Source of the DNA: Calliopsis andreniformis | Taxonomy: Eukaryota > Arthropoda > Insecta > Hymenoptera > Andrenidae | Direction of reading: 5' to 3' | Length of the DNA: 64,000 bases | Assembly: GCF_051401765.1 (NCBI RefSeq) | Contig: NW_027480440.1 | Location: 2,852,001-2,916,000 of the forward strand | Part shown: positions 1 to 11,145 of the stretch, piece after piece | Numbering within the stretch: the first letter of the stretch is position 1 | How the letters are laid out: the number at the start of each line of letters is the position of its first letter | Made by a program: the position numbers and the translations under genes | Notes under the pieces: generated by a model | Told to the model about the DNA's origin: nothing | What the model saw: the letters and a program-made list of their open reading frames with translations, nothing else | The model's database searches: none

Positions 1-319
1 TTCAATCATCAATACTCAATCTTCAATAATCAATCCTCAATCCTCAATCATCAATCTTCAATCCTCAATCCTCAATCCTCATACTTCAATCCTCAACACT
101 CAACCCTCAATCTTCAATCCTCAATCCTCAATCCTCATTTCTCAACCCTCAACCCTCAATACTCAATCCTCAATCCTCAATGTACGAACCTCAATACCCA
201 ATCCTCAATCTTCAATACTCAATCGTCAATCCTCAATATTCAATACTCAATCCTCAATCCTCAATCCTCAATCCTCAATACTCAACCATCAATCCTCAAT
301 TCCCAATACTCAATAGATT

Positions 320-337
320 ATCCTGAATTTTCAGGAT
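320..337. other. Perfect 8-bp inverted repeat with 2-base spacer
   Basis: ATCCTGAATTTTCAGGAT: arms ATCCTGAA and TTCAGGAT around TT. Three G residues fall in an otherwise almost G-free strand, and the two in the right arm pair with the C pair of the left arm. It could be a protein-binding dyad or a chance product of substitution; nothing in the window tells which. Confidence 0.9.
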
Positions 338-612
338 TCAATACTCAAACCTCAATCCTCAACCCTCAGCCCTCATCCTCCATCCTCAATCCTCAATCCT
401 CAATCCTCAATCCTCAATCTTCAATCCTCAATACTCAATCTTCAATCCTCAATCCTCAATCCTCAATCCTCAATCCTCAATCCTCAATCCTCAATCCTCA
501 ATCCTCAATCTTCAATCCTCAATACTCAATCTTCAATCCTCAATCCTCAATCCTCAATCCTCAATCCTCAATACTCAACCATCAATCCTCAATTCCCAAT
601 ACTCAATAGATT

Positions 613-630
613 ATCCTGAATTTTCAGGAT
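613..630. other. Perfect 8-bp inverted repeat with 2-base spacer
   Basis: Same 18-base dyad as at 320-337. It lies 293 bases downstream in the second copy of the local direct repeat. Confidence 0.9.
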
Positions 631-2473
631 TCAATACTCAAACCTCAATCCTCAACCCTCAGCCCTCATCCTCCATCCTCAATCCTCAATCCTCAATCCT
701 CAATACTCAATCTTCAATCCTCAATACTCAATCTTCAATCCTCAATCCTCAATCCTCAATACTCAATCCTCAATCCTCAATCCTCAATCCTCAATCCTCA
801 ATCTTCAATCCTCAATACTCAATCTTCAATCCTCAATCCTCAATCCTCAATCCTCAATCCTCATTCTTCAATCCTCAATACCCAGTCCTCAATCTTCAAT
901 CCTCAATCCTCAATCCTCAATCCTCAATTCTCAATCCTCAATCCTCAATCCTCAGACCTCAAACATCAATACTCAGCCCTCTGTCCTCGTCCTCAATCCA
1001 CAACACTCAATCCTCAATCCTCAATTTTCAATCATCAATATTCAATCTCCAGTCCTCAATCCTCAATCCTCAATCCTCAATCTTCAATCCTCAATCCTCA
1101 GTCCTCAATACTCTACCATCAATGTTCAATCCTCAATCCTCAATCCTCATTCTTCAATCCTCAATACCCAGTCCTCAATCTTCAATCCTCAATCCTCAAT
1201 CCTTAATTCTCAATCCTCAATCCTCAATTCTCAGACCTCAGACATCAATACTCAGCCCTCAGTCCTCGTCCTCTATCCTCAACCCTCAATCCTCAATCCT
1301 CAGTCTTCAATCATCTATACTCAATCTTCAATCCTCTATCCTCAATCCTCAATCCTCAATCCTCAATCCTCAATCCTCAGTCCTCAATCCTCAATCCTCA
1401 ATCCTCAATCCTCAATCCTCAATCTTCAATCCTCAATACTCAATCTTCAATCCTCAATCCTCAATCCTCAATCCTCAATCCTCATTCTTCAATCCTCAAT
1501 ACCCAGTCCTCAATCTTCAATCCTCAATCCTCAATCCTCAATCCTCAATTCTCAATCCTCAATCCTCAATCCTCAGACCTCAAACATCAATACTCAACCC
1601 TCTGTCCTCGTCCTCAATCCACAACCCTCAATCCTCGATCCTCAATCTTCAATCATCAATATTCAATCTTCAATCCTCAACCCTCAATCCTCAATACTCA
1701 ATCCTCAATCCTCAATCCTCAATCCTCAATCCTCAATCTTCAATCCTCAATACTCAATCTTCAATCCTCAATCCTCAATCCTCAATCCTCAATCCTCAAT
1801 CCTCAATCCTCTATCCTCAATCCACAACCTTCAATCCTCAATACTCAATCTACAATCCTCAATCCTCAATCCTCAATCCTCAATCCTCATTCTTCAATCC
1901 TCAATACCCAGTCCTCAATCTTCAATCTTCAATCCTCAATCCTCAATCCTCAATTCTCATTCCTCAATCCTCAATCCTCAGACCTCAAACATCAATACTC
2001 AACCCTCATTCTTCAATCCTCAATACCCAATCCTCAATCTTCAATCCTCAATCCTCAATCCTCATTCCTCAAACCTCAACCCTCAACCCTCAGTCCTCAT
2101 CCTCACTTCTCAATTCTCAATCCTGAATCCTCAATCCTCAATCTTCAATCCTCAATAATCAATCTCCAATCCTAGATCCTCAATCCCCAATCTTCAATCC
2201 TTAATCCTCAATCTTCAATCCTCAGTCCCCAGACGTCAACCTTCAATCCTCAATGCTACATCCTCAATCCTCAATCCTCAGTTCTGAATCCTCAATCCTC
2301 AATCCTCAAACCTCAACACTCAACCGTCAGTCCTCGTCCTCAATACTCAACCCTCAATCCTCAATCCTCAATCTTCAATCATCAGTACTCAATCTTCAAT
2401 CCTCAATCCTCAATCCTCCACACTCAATATTCAACACACAACCCTCAGCCTTCAATCCTCAATGCTCATTACT

Positions 2474-2590
2474 CAATAGAATATCCTGAACTCTCATGGT
2501 TCAATACTCAATCCACAATATTCAATAATCAAATCTCAATCCTCAAACATCAATTCTCAACACTCAATCCTCAACACTCAGTCCTCTCCC
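2474..2590. repeat. Diverged marker block, type 2 (GAATATC, CTGAAYT, CTCATGG), representative copy
   Basis: About sixteen successive heptamers depart strongly from consensus but keep the 7-base register. In order they include CTCAATA, GAATATC, CTGAACT, CTCATGG, TTCAATA, CTCAATC, CACAATA, TTCAATA, ATCAAAT, then CTCAAAC, ATCAATT, CTCAACA and CTCAGTC. Further copies start near 5502, 6796, 8537, 14773, 18812, 21716, 24744, 29323, 32764, 33832, 35668, 36974, 40764, 45322, 46390, 47012, 50627, 52631, 53699, 56163, 57469, 60255, 61323 and 63788. Many copies read CTGAATT and so contain an EcoRI site GAATTC. The block supplies the TGA or TAG that ends most plus-strand open frames. It is the best alignment landmark of the satellite; whether it is selected or only old is unknown. 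Confidence 0.85.
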
Positions 2591-2782
2591 TTCAATCCTC
2601 CATCCTCAATCCTCAATCCTCAAGCGTCAATCCTCAATCCTCAATCCTCAACCCTCAATCCTCAACCCTCAATCCTCAGTCCTCACATCCGAATCCCGAA
2701 TCGGCAATCCTGAATCCTCAATCCTGAATCCTCAATCTTCAGCCCTCAGTCCTCAACAATCAACTATCAATCCGCAATCCTC

Positions 2783-2890
2783 AATAGAATATCCTCAATT
2801 CACTGTTTTCGATACTCAATCCCCATTCTTCAATCTTCAAATCTCAATCCACAAACATCAATTCTCATCAATCAACCCTCAACACTCAGT
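2783..2890. repeat. Diverged marker block, type 3 (GAATATC, CTCAATT, CACTGTT), representative copy
   Basis: This block is homologous to type 2 but has C for G after ATCCT, so it lacks the dyad. It continues TTCGATA, CTCAATC, CCCATTC, TTCAATC, TTCAAAT, then CACAAAC, ATCAATT and CTCATCA. Related copies occur near 5811, 6252, 7672, 8818, 10269, 10625, 11003, 11868, 12616, 13908, 15055, 16500, 16856, 17235, 19094, 22025, 25051, 29862, 33303, 34212, 37257, 37872, 41069, 45861, 47294, 47910, 50937, 53168, 54358, 57753, 58366, 60794 and 61981. Types 2 and 3 usually alternate, a few hundred bases apart. Confidence 0.8.
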
Positions 2891-3384
2891 CCTCAATCGT
2901 CAACCCTCAATCCCCAATAATCAATCTTCAATCCTCAATACTCAATCTTCAATCCTCAATCCTCAATCCTCAATCCTCAATCCTCATTCTTCAATCCTCA
3001 ATACCCAGTCCTCAATCTTCAATCCTCAACCCTCAATCCTCAATTCTCAATCCTCAATCCTCAAATCTCAGACCTCAAACATCAGTACTCAACCCTCAGT
3101 CCTCGTCCTCAATCCACATCCCTCAATCCTCAATCCTCAGTCTTCAATCATCAGTATTCAGTCTTCAGTCCTCAATCCTCAATCCTCAATCCTCAATCTT
3201 CAATTCTCAACCCTCAACCCTCAATACTCAATCCTCAATCCTCAATGTACGAACCTCAATACCCAATCCTCAATCTTCAACACTCAATCATCAATCCTCA
3301 ATATTCAATACTCAATCCTCAATCCTCAATCCTCAATCCTCAATACTCAACCATCAATCCTCAATTCCCAATACTCAATAGATT

Positions 3385-3402
3385 ATCCTGAATTTTCAGG
3401 AT
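3385..3402. other. Perfect 8-bp inverted repeat with 2-base spacer
   Basis: Same 18-base dyad as at 320-337, in the third GATTATC block of D1. It corresponds to 22627-22644 in D2 and 48510-48527 in D4. Confidence 0.9.
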
Positions 3403-3650
3403 TCAATACTCAAACCTCAATCCTCAACCCTCAGCCCTCATCCTCCATCCTCAATCCTCAATCCTCAATCCTCAATCCTCAATCTTCAATCCTCAATACT
3501 CAATCTTCAATCCTCAATCCTCAATCCTCAATCCTCAATCCTCAATCCTCAATCCTCAATCCTCAATCCTCAATCTTCAATACTCAATACTCAATCTTCA
3601 ATCCTCAATAATCAATCCTCAATCCTCAATCCTCATTCTTCAATCCTCAA

Positions 3651-3928
3651 TACCCAGTCCTCAATCTTCAACCCTCAATCCTCAATCCTCAATCCTCAAT
3701 CCTCAGACCTCAAACATCAATACTCAACCCTCTGTCCTCGTCCTCAATCCACAACACTCAATCCTCAATCCTCAATCTTCAATCCTCAATACCCAGTCCT
3801 CAATCTTCAACCCTCAATCCTCAATCCTCAATCCTCAATCCTCAGACCTCAAACATCAATACTCAACCCTCTGTCCTCGTCCTCAATCCACAACACTCAA
3901 TCCTCAATCCTCAATCTTCAATCATCAA
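3651..3928. repeat. 139-base tandem duplication (two copies)
   Basis: 3651-3789 is repeated at 3790-3928. Each copy carries TACCCAGTCC, a CTCAGACC unit, a CTCTGTC unit and one hexamer CTCGTC, so the period is 19 heptamers plus one hexamer. The same pair is present in all four D copies, starting near 22893, 38913 and 48776, so it predates the large duplications. Confidence 0.85.
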
Positions 3929-4011
3929 TATTCAATCTTCAGTCCTCAATCCTCAATCCTCAATCCTCAATCTTCAATCCTCAATCCTCAGTCCTCAATA
4001 CTCTACCATCA

Positions 4012-5517
4012 ATGTTCAATCCTCAATCCTCATTCTTCAATCCTCAATACCCAGTCCTCAATCTTCAATCCTCAATCCTCAATCCTCAATTCTCAATCCT
4101 CAATCCTCAATTCTCAGACCTCAGACATCAATACTCAGCCCTCAGTCCTCGTCCTCTATCCTCAACACTCAATCCTCAATCCTCAGTCTTCAATCATCTA
4201 TACTCAATCTTCAATCCTCTATCCTCAATCCTCAATCCTCAATCCTCAATCCTCAATCCTCAATCCTCAATCTTCAATCCTCAATACTCAATCTTCAATC
4301 CTCAATCCTCAATCCTCAATCCTCAATCCTCATTCTTCAATCCTCAATACCCAGTCCTCAGTCTTCAATCCTCAATCCTCAATCCTCAATCCTCAATTCT
4401 CAATCCTCAATCCTCAATCCTCAGACCTCAAACATCAATGCTCAACCCTCAGTCCTCGTCCTCAATCCACAACCCTCAATCCTCGATCCTCAATCTTCAA
4501 TCATCAATATTCAATCTTCAATCCTCAACCCTCAATCCTCAATACTCAATTCTCAATCCTCAATGTTCAATCCTCAATACCCAATCCTCAATCTTCAATC
4601 CTCAATCCTCAATCCTCAATCCTCAATCCTCAATCCTCAATCCTCAGTCCTCAAACCTCAATCCCGAATCCTCAATCCTGAATCCTCAATGTTTAGCCCT
4701 CAGTCCTCAACAATCAGTTGTCAATCCTCAATCCTCAATAGAATATCCTGAATTCACAGGTTTCAATGCTCAATACTTGACCTGCAATCTTCAAATCTCT
4801 ACCCACAAGCATCAATTCTCATCACTCAACCCTCAACACTCAGTCCCCAATCCTGAATCTTCAATCCTTAATCCTCAATCCTCAATCCTCAATCCTCAAT
4901 CTTCAATCCTCAATACTCAATATTCAGTCCTCAATCCTCAATCCTCGGCCCTCAATCCTCAATCGTCAATCTCCAATGCTGAATACTCAATCTTCAATCC
5001 TCAACCCTCAATCCTCAATCCTCAATCCTCAATCCTCATTCTTCAATCCTCAATACCCAATCCTCAATCTTCAATCCTCAATCCTCAATCCTCATTCCTC
5101 AAACCTCAACCCTCAACCCTCAGTCCTCATCCTCACTTCTCAATTCTCAAACCTGAATCCTCAATCCTCAATCTTCAATCCTCAATAATCAATCTCCAAT
5201 CATCGATCCTCAATCCCCAATTTTCAATCCTTAATCCTCAATCTTCAATCCTCAGTCCCCAGACGTCAACCTTCAATCCTCAATGCTACATCCTCAATCC
5301 TCAATCCTCAGTTCTGAATCCTCAATCCTCAATCCTCAAACCTCAACACTCAACCGTCACCTCGTCCTCAATACTCAACCCTCAATCCTCAATCCTCAAT
5401 CTTCAATCATCAGTACTCAATCTTCAATCCTCAATCCTCAATCCTCCATACTCAGTATTCAACACACAACCCTCAGCCTTCAATCCTCAATTCTCATTAC
5501 TCAATAGAATATCCTGA
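4012..5517 (+). other. 501-codon open frame made by the repeat; not called as a gene
   Basis: The frame starts at an ATG made by the variant CAATGTTC and ends at TGA in a type 2 block. It translates as imperfect SSILNPQ heptapeptides with no signal peptide, membrane segment or recognisable domain. Frames of the same length occur at 23254-24759, 39274-40779 and 49137-50642, because these are copies of the same block. All three plus frames of the satellite read the same heptapeptide, so long open frames are expected without selection. I see no promoter, introns or codon preference apart from the repeat. Confidence 0.85.
4747..4760. other. Short inverted repeat CCTG-AATTCA-CAGG in a marker block
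   Basis: A variant of the dyad with 4-base arms around a 6-base spacer. The same site lies at 23989-24002, 40009-40022 and 49872-49885 in the other D copies. It is followed by the unusual units TTCAATG and CTTGACC-like sequence. Confidence 0.7.
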
Positions 5518-6021
5518 ACTCTCATGGTTCAATACTCAATCCACAATATTCGATAATCAAATCTCAATCCTCAAACATCAATTCTCAACACTCAATCCTC
5601 AACACTCAGTCCTCTCCCTTCAATCCTCCATCCTCAATCCTCAATCCTCAAGCGTCAATCCTTAATCCTCAATCCTCAACCCTCAATCCTCAACCCTCAA
5701 TCCTCAGTCCTCACATCCGAATCCCGAATCCGCAATCCTGAATCCTCAATCCTGAATCCTCAATCTTCAGCCCTCAGTCCTCAACAATCAATTATCAATC
5801 CGCAATCCTCAATAGAATATCCTCAATTCACTGTTTTCGATACTCAATCCCCATTCTTCAATCTTCAAATCTCAATCCACAAACATCAATTCTCATCAAT
5901 CAACCCCGCAACACTCAGTCCTCAATCGTCAACCCTCAATCCCCAATAATCAATCTTCAATCCTCAATACTCAATCTTCAATCCTCAATCCTCAATCCTC
6001 AATCCTCAATCCTCAATCCTC

Positions 6022-7264
6022 ATTTTTCAATCCTCAATACCCAATCCTCAATCTTCAATCCTCAATCCTCAATCCTCAATTCTCAATCCTCCATCCTCAG
6101 TTCTCAGGCCTCAAACCTCAATCCTCAACCCTCAGCCCGCATCCTAAATCCTCAATCCTCAATCCTCAATCTTCAATCCTCAATACACAATCTTTAATCC
6201 TCAATCCTCAGCCCTCAGTCCTCAACAATCAGTTGTCAATCCTCAATCCTCAATAGAATATCCTCAATTCACAGTCTTCAGTACTCAATACTCAATCTGC
6301 AATCATCAAATCTCTATCCACAAACATCAATTCTCATCACTCAACCCTCAACACTCAGTCCTCAATGTTCAATCCTCAATCCTCAATTCTCAATCTTCAA
6401 TCCTCAATACTGAATCTTCAATCCTCAATCCTCAATCCTCAATCCTCAATCCTCAATCCTGGATTTTCAATCTTCAGTCCCCAATCCTCAATCTTCAATA
6501 CTCAATCCTCAATCCTCAATCCTCAATACTCAATCCACAGACCTCAGTCGTCAAACGTCAATCCTCAAACCTCAATCCCCAATCCTCAATCCTCAAACCT
6601 CAATCCTCAACCGTCAGTCCTCGTCCTCAATACTCAACCCTCAATCCTCAATCCTCAACCTTCAATCATCAATACTCAATCTTCAATCCTCAATCCTCAA
6701 TCCTCAATCCTCAATACTCCATCCTCAATATTCAACACACAACCCTCAACCATCAATCCTCAATACTCAACCATTAATCCTCAATTGTCAATACTCAATA
6801 GAATATCCTGAATTCTCATGCTTCAATACTCAATCCACTACATTCAAAAATCAAATCTCAATCCTCAAACATCAATTCTCAACACTCAATCCTCAACACT
6901 CAGTCCTCCCTCTTCAATCATCAATCCTCAATCCTGAATCTTCAATCCTCAATACTCAATCTTCAATCCTCAATCCTCAGTTCTCAATCCTCAATGCTCA
7001 ATCCTCAATCCTCAATCCTCAATCCTCAATCCTCAATCCTCAATCCTCAATCCTCAATCTTCAATCCTCAATAATCAATCTCCAATCCTAGACCCTCAAT
7101 CCCCAATCCTCAATCCTTAACCCTCAATCTTCAATCCTCAATCCCCAGTACCTCAGTCTTCACTCCTCAAGGCTCCATCCTCAATCCTCTATCCTCAGCC
7201 CTCAATCCTCAATCCTCAATCCTCAAACCTCAATACTCGACCGTCAGTCCTCGTCCTCAATCCT
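6022..7264. repeat. Diverged heptamer satellite without a close partner in the window
   Basis: Same heptamer register. The combination of variants is found nowhere else here at near identity. It holds a type 3 block near 6252 and a type 2 block near 6796 with private changes (CTCATGC, and an AAAAATC-containing unit near 6845). A CCTAGACC-type segment near 7086 resembles 2160-2180 in D1 and 36070 in the G region. It probably represents an older part of the array; no gene is visible. Confidence 0.75.
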
Positions 7265-10200
7265 CAGCCCTCAATCCTCAATCCTCAGTCTTCAATCATC
7301 AATACTCAATCTTCAATCCTCAATCCTCAGCAGTCAATCCTCAATCCTCAATCCTCATTCTTCAATCCCCAATCCTCAATCCTCAGTCCTCAATCTTCAG
7401 TCCTCAATACTCAATATTCAATCCTCAATCCTCAATCCTCAATTCTCAATCCTCAATCCTCAGTCCTCAGTCCTCAAACCTCAATCCTCAAACCTCAGCC
7501 CTCATCCTCAATACACAATCCTCAATCCTCAATCCTCAATCTTCAATCCTCAATACTCAGTCTTCAATCCTCAATCCTCTGTCCTCAAACCTCAATTCTG
7601 AATCCTCAATCCTGAATCCTCAGTCTTCAGCCCTCAGTCCTCAACAATCAGTTGTCAATCCTCAATCCTCATTAGAATATCATCAATTCACAGTTTTCAA
7701 TACTCAATACTCAATCTGCAATCTTCAAATCTCTATTCACAAACATCAATTCTCATCACTCAACCCTCAACACTCCGTCCCCAATCCTCAATCTTCAATC
7801 CTCAATCCTCACTCCTCAACGCTCAATCCTCAATCCTCAACTTTCAATCCTCAATACTCAATCTTCAATCCTGAACCCACAATCCTCAATCCTCAATCTT
7901 CATTCTTCAATACTCAATACCCAATCCTCAAGCATCAATCCTCAATCCTCAATCCTCAATTGTCAATCCTCAATCCTCAGTCCTCAGTCCTCATTCCTCA
8001 AACCTCAATTCTGAATCCTGAATACTCAAACTTCAATCCTCAACACTCAATCCTCAATCCTCAATCTTCAATCATCAATATTCAATCTTCAGTCCTCAAT
8101 CCTCAATCCTCAATCCTCAATCTTCAATCCTCAATACTCAATCTTCAATCCTCAATCCTCAGTCCTCAAACCTCAATTCTGAATCCTGAATACTCAACCT
8201 TCAATCCTCAATCCTCAGTCCTCAATACTCTACCATCAATGTTCAATCCTCAATCCTCAATCCTCATTCTTCAATCCTCAATACCCAGTCCTCAATCTTC
8301 AATCCTCTGTCCTCAATCCTCAATTCTCAATCCACAATCCTCAATTCTCAGACCTCAAACATCAATACTCAGCTCTCAGTCCTCGTCCTCAATCCTCAAC
8401 CCTCAATCTTCAATCCTCAATCTTCAATCATCAATACTCAATCATCAATCCTCTATCCTCAATCCTCAATCCTCAATCCTCAATCATCAATATTCAACAC
8501 TCAACCCTCAACCATCAATCATCAATTCTCAATACTCAATAGAATATCCTGAATTGTCATGGTTCAATACTCAATCCACAATATTCTATAATCAAATCTC
8601 AATCATCAAACATCAATTCTCAACACTCAATCCTCAACACTCAGTCCTCTCTCTTCAATCCTCCATCCTCAACTCTCAATCCTCAAGCGTCAATAATCAA
8701 TCCTCAATCCTCGACTCTCAATCCTCAGCTCTCAAACCGCAATCCCGAATCCTCAATCCTAAATCCTCAATCTTCAGCCCTCAGTCCTCCAAAATCAACA
8801 GTCAATCCTCTATCCTCAATAGAATATCCTCAATTTGCAGTTTTCAATACTCAATCCCCATTCTTCAATCTTCAAATCTCAATCCACAAACATCAATTCT
8901 AATCACGCAACCTTCAACACTCAGACCTCATTCTTCAATCCTCAATCCTCAATCCTCAATCTTCAATCCTCAATACTCAATCTTCAGTCCTCAATCCTCA
9001 ATCCTCAATCCTCAATCTTCAATCCTCAATCCTCAATCCTCATCCTTCGATCCTCAACACCCAATACTCAACCATCAATCCTCAATTCCCAATACGCAAT
9101 AGAATATCCTGAATTCTCAGGATTCAATACTCAAACCTCAATCCTCATCCCTCAGCCCTCATCCTCCATCCTCAATCCTCAATCCTCAACCCTCAATCCT
9201 CAATCCTCAATCTTCAACCATCAACACTGAATCTTTAATACTCAATCCTCAATCCTCAATCCTTAATCCTGATTCCTCAATCCTCAATCCTCAATCCTCA
9301 TTCTTCAATCCTCAATACTCAATCCTCAATCATCAATCCTCAATCCTCAATCCTCAATCCTCCATCCTCAATTGTCAATCCTCAATCCTCAGTCCTCAGT
9401 CCACAAACCACAATCCTCAACCCTCAGCCCTCATCCTCAATCCTCAATCCTCAATCCTCAGTCCTCCGTCCTCAATCCTCAATCCTCAGCCCTCAGACCT
9501 CATCCTCAATCCTCAATCCTCAATCCTCAATCCTCAATCTTCAATCCTCAATACTCAATCTTCAATCCTCAATCCTCATTCCTCAAACCTCAATTCTGAA
9601 TGCTGAATACTCAAACTTCAATCCTCAATCCTCAGCCCTCAATACTCTAGCATCAATCTTCAATCCTCAATCCTCAATCCTCAATCCTCAATCCTCATTC
9701 TTCAATCCTCAATACCCAACCCTCAATCTTCAATCCTCAATCCTCAATGCTCAAGTCTCAATCCTCAATCCTCAAACTTCAATCTTCAATCCTCAACACT
9801 CAATCTTCAATCCTCAATCCTCAATCCTCAGTCATCAATCCTCAATCTTCAATTCTCAATCGTCAATCCCCACTCCTCAATCCTCAACACCCAATCCTCA
9901 ATCTTCAATTCTCAATCCTCAATCCTCAATTCTCAATCCTCAATCCTCAATCCTCAGACCTCAAACATCAATACTCAACCCTCAGTCCTCGTCCTCAATA
10001 CACAAACCTCAATCCTCGATCCTCAATCTTCAAGCATCAATAATCAATCTTCAATTCCCAACCCTCAATCCTCAATACTCAATCCTCAATTCTCAATGTT
10101 CAATCCTCAATACCCAATCCTCAATCTTCAATCCTCAATCCTGAATCCTCAATCCTCAATCCGCAATCCTCAATCCTCAGTCCTCAAACCACAATCCTGA

Positions 10201-11145
10201 ATCCTCAATCCTGAATCCTCAATCTTCAGCCCTCAGTCCTCAACAGTCACTTGTCAATCCACAACCCTCAATAGAACATCCTCAGTTCAGAGTTTTCCAT
10301 ACGCACTACTCAATCTGCAATCTTCAAATCTCTATCCGCAAACATCAATTCTCATCACTCAACTCTCAACACTCAGTCCCCAATCCTCAATCTTCAATTC
10401 TCAATCCTCAACCGTCAATCCTCAATCATCAATCTTCAATCCTCAATACTCAATCTTCAATCCCCAATCCTCAATACTCAATCCTCAATCTTCAATCCTC
10501 AACCGTCAACCCTCAATCCTCAATCCTCAATCATCGGTCCTCAAACCTCAATCCTGAATCCTCAACCCTGAATCATCTATCTTCAGCCCTCAGTCCTCAA
10601 CAATCAGTTGTCAATCCTCAATCCTCAATAGAATATGCTCAATTCACAGCTTTCAATACTCAATACTCAATCTGCCATCTTCAAATCTCTGTCCACAAAC
10701 ATCAATTCTCATCACTCAACCCTCAACACTCAGTACTCAATGTTCAATCCTCAATCCTCAATCCTCAATCTTCAATCCTCAATACTGAATCCTCGATCCT
10801 CAATCCTCAATCCTCAATCCTCAATCCTCAATGTCCAATCCGCAATACCCAATCCTCAATCTACAATCCTCAATCCTCAATCCCCAATCCTCGGTCCTCA
10901 ATCCTCAATCCTCAGTCCTCCAACCTCAATCCTGAATCCTCAAGCCTGAATCCTCAACCTTCAGCCCTCAGTCCTCAACAATCAGTTGTCAACCCTCACT
11001 CCTCAATAGAATATCATCAATTCACAGCTTTCAATACTCAATACTCAATCTGCAATCTTCAAATCTCTATTCACAAACATCAATTCTCATCACTCAACCC
11101 TCAACACTCCGTCCCCAATCCTCAATCTTCAATCCTCAATCCTCA
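7265..11145. repeat. Higher-order block B, copy 1 (B1)
   Basis: Near-identical to 13501-17374. The spacing is 6236 bases up to about 9180 and 6229 after it, because B2 has one heptamer fewer there. Differences I noticed: GAATACTC at 9605 against GAACACTC in B2, CCTCAATCATC near 10420 against CCACAATCATC, and TATGCTC near 10634 against TATCCTC. The block starts with a CAGCCCTC variant shared at both 7265 and 13501, and ends where B1 reads CTCACTCC (11146) but B2 returns to consensus. Its first and last parts are also related to each other: 7672-7870 resembles 11006-11205. Confidence 0.92.
9106..9123. other. Inverted repeat ATCCTGA-ATTC-TCAGGAT
   Basis: Dyad with 7-base arms and a 4-base spacer that creates GAATTC. 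It lies in a type 2-like block that continues like type 1 (AAACC units). The B2 counterpart is at 15342-15359. Confidence 0.85.

Larger units (their letters stand above)
248..698. repeat. Local direct repeat, spacing 293 bases, within D1
   Basis: About 158 bases at 248-405 recur at 541-698. Each copy holds a GATTATC-containing dyad block followed by CTCATC and CTCCATC units. The spacing of 293 equals 42 heptamers minus one base, which the single hexamer CTCATC in each period explains. The same pair is present in D2, with dyads at 19555 and 19848. Confidence 0.85.
1..6021. repeat. Higher-order block D, copy 1 (D1), 5' end outside the window
   Basis: This block is repeated at 19236-25263. The spacing is 19235 bases up to about position 1720 and 19242 after it, because the second copy has one extra heptamer in a consensus run near 20940-20990. 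I noticed no base substitution between the two copies by eye, and landmark variants agree throughout (for example the ATG-containing heptamers near 1122, 2253, 4012, 4563 and 5283). The copies part at 6022, where D1 reads CATTTTTC and D2 reads CATTCTTC. The first base of the window already matches D2, so the block begins upstream. Shorter pieces recur at 12891-13500, 17375-17918, 38797 onward and 47941 onward. Confidence 0.93.

Noticed and set aside
320..337. CENP-B box in the dyad block
   Set aside because: The CENP-B box core with its CG-containing TTCG and CGGG elements is not present; the dyad is unrelated in sequence.
2474..2590. Marker block as a remnant of an inserted transposon or unique sequence
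   Set aside because: It can be parsed without gaps into diverged 7-base units in the array's register, has no terminal repeats or target-site duplication, and its subtypes grade into each other.
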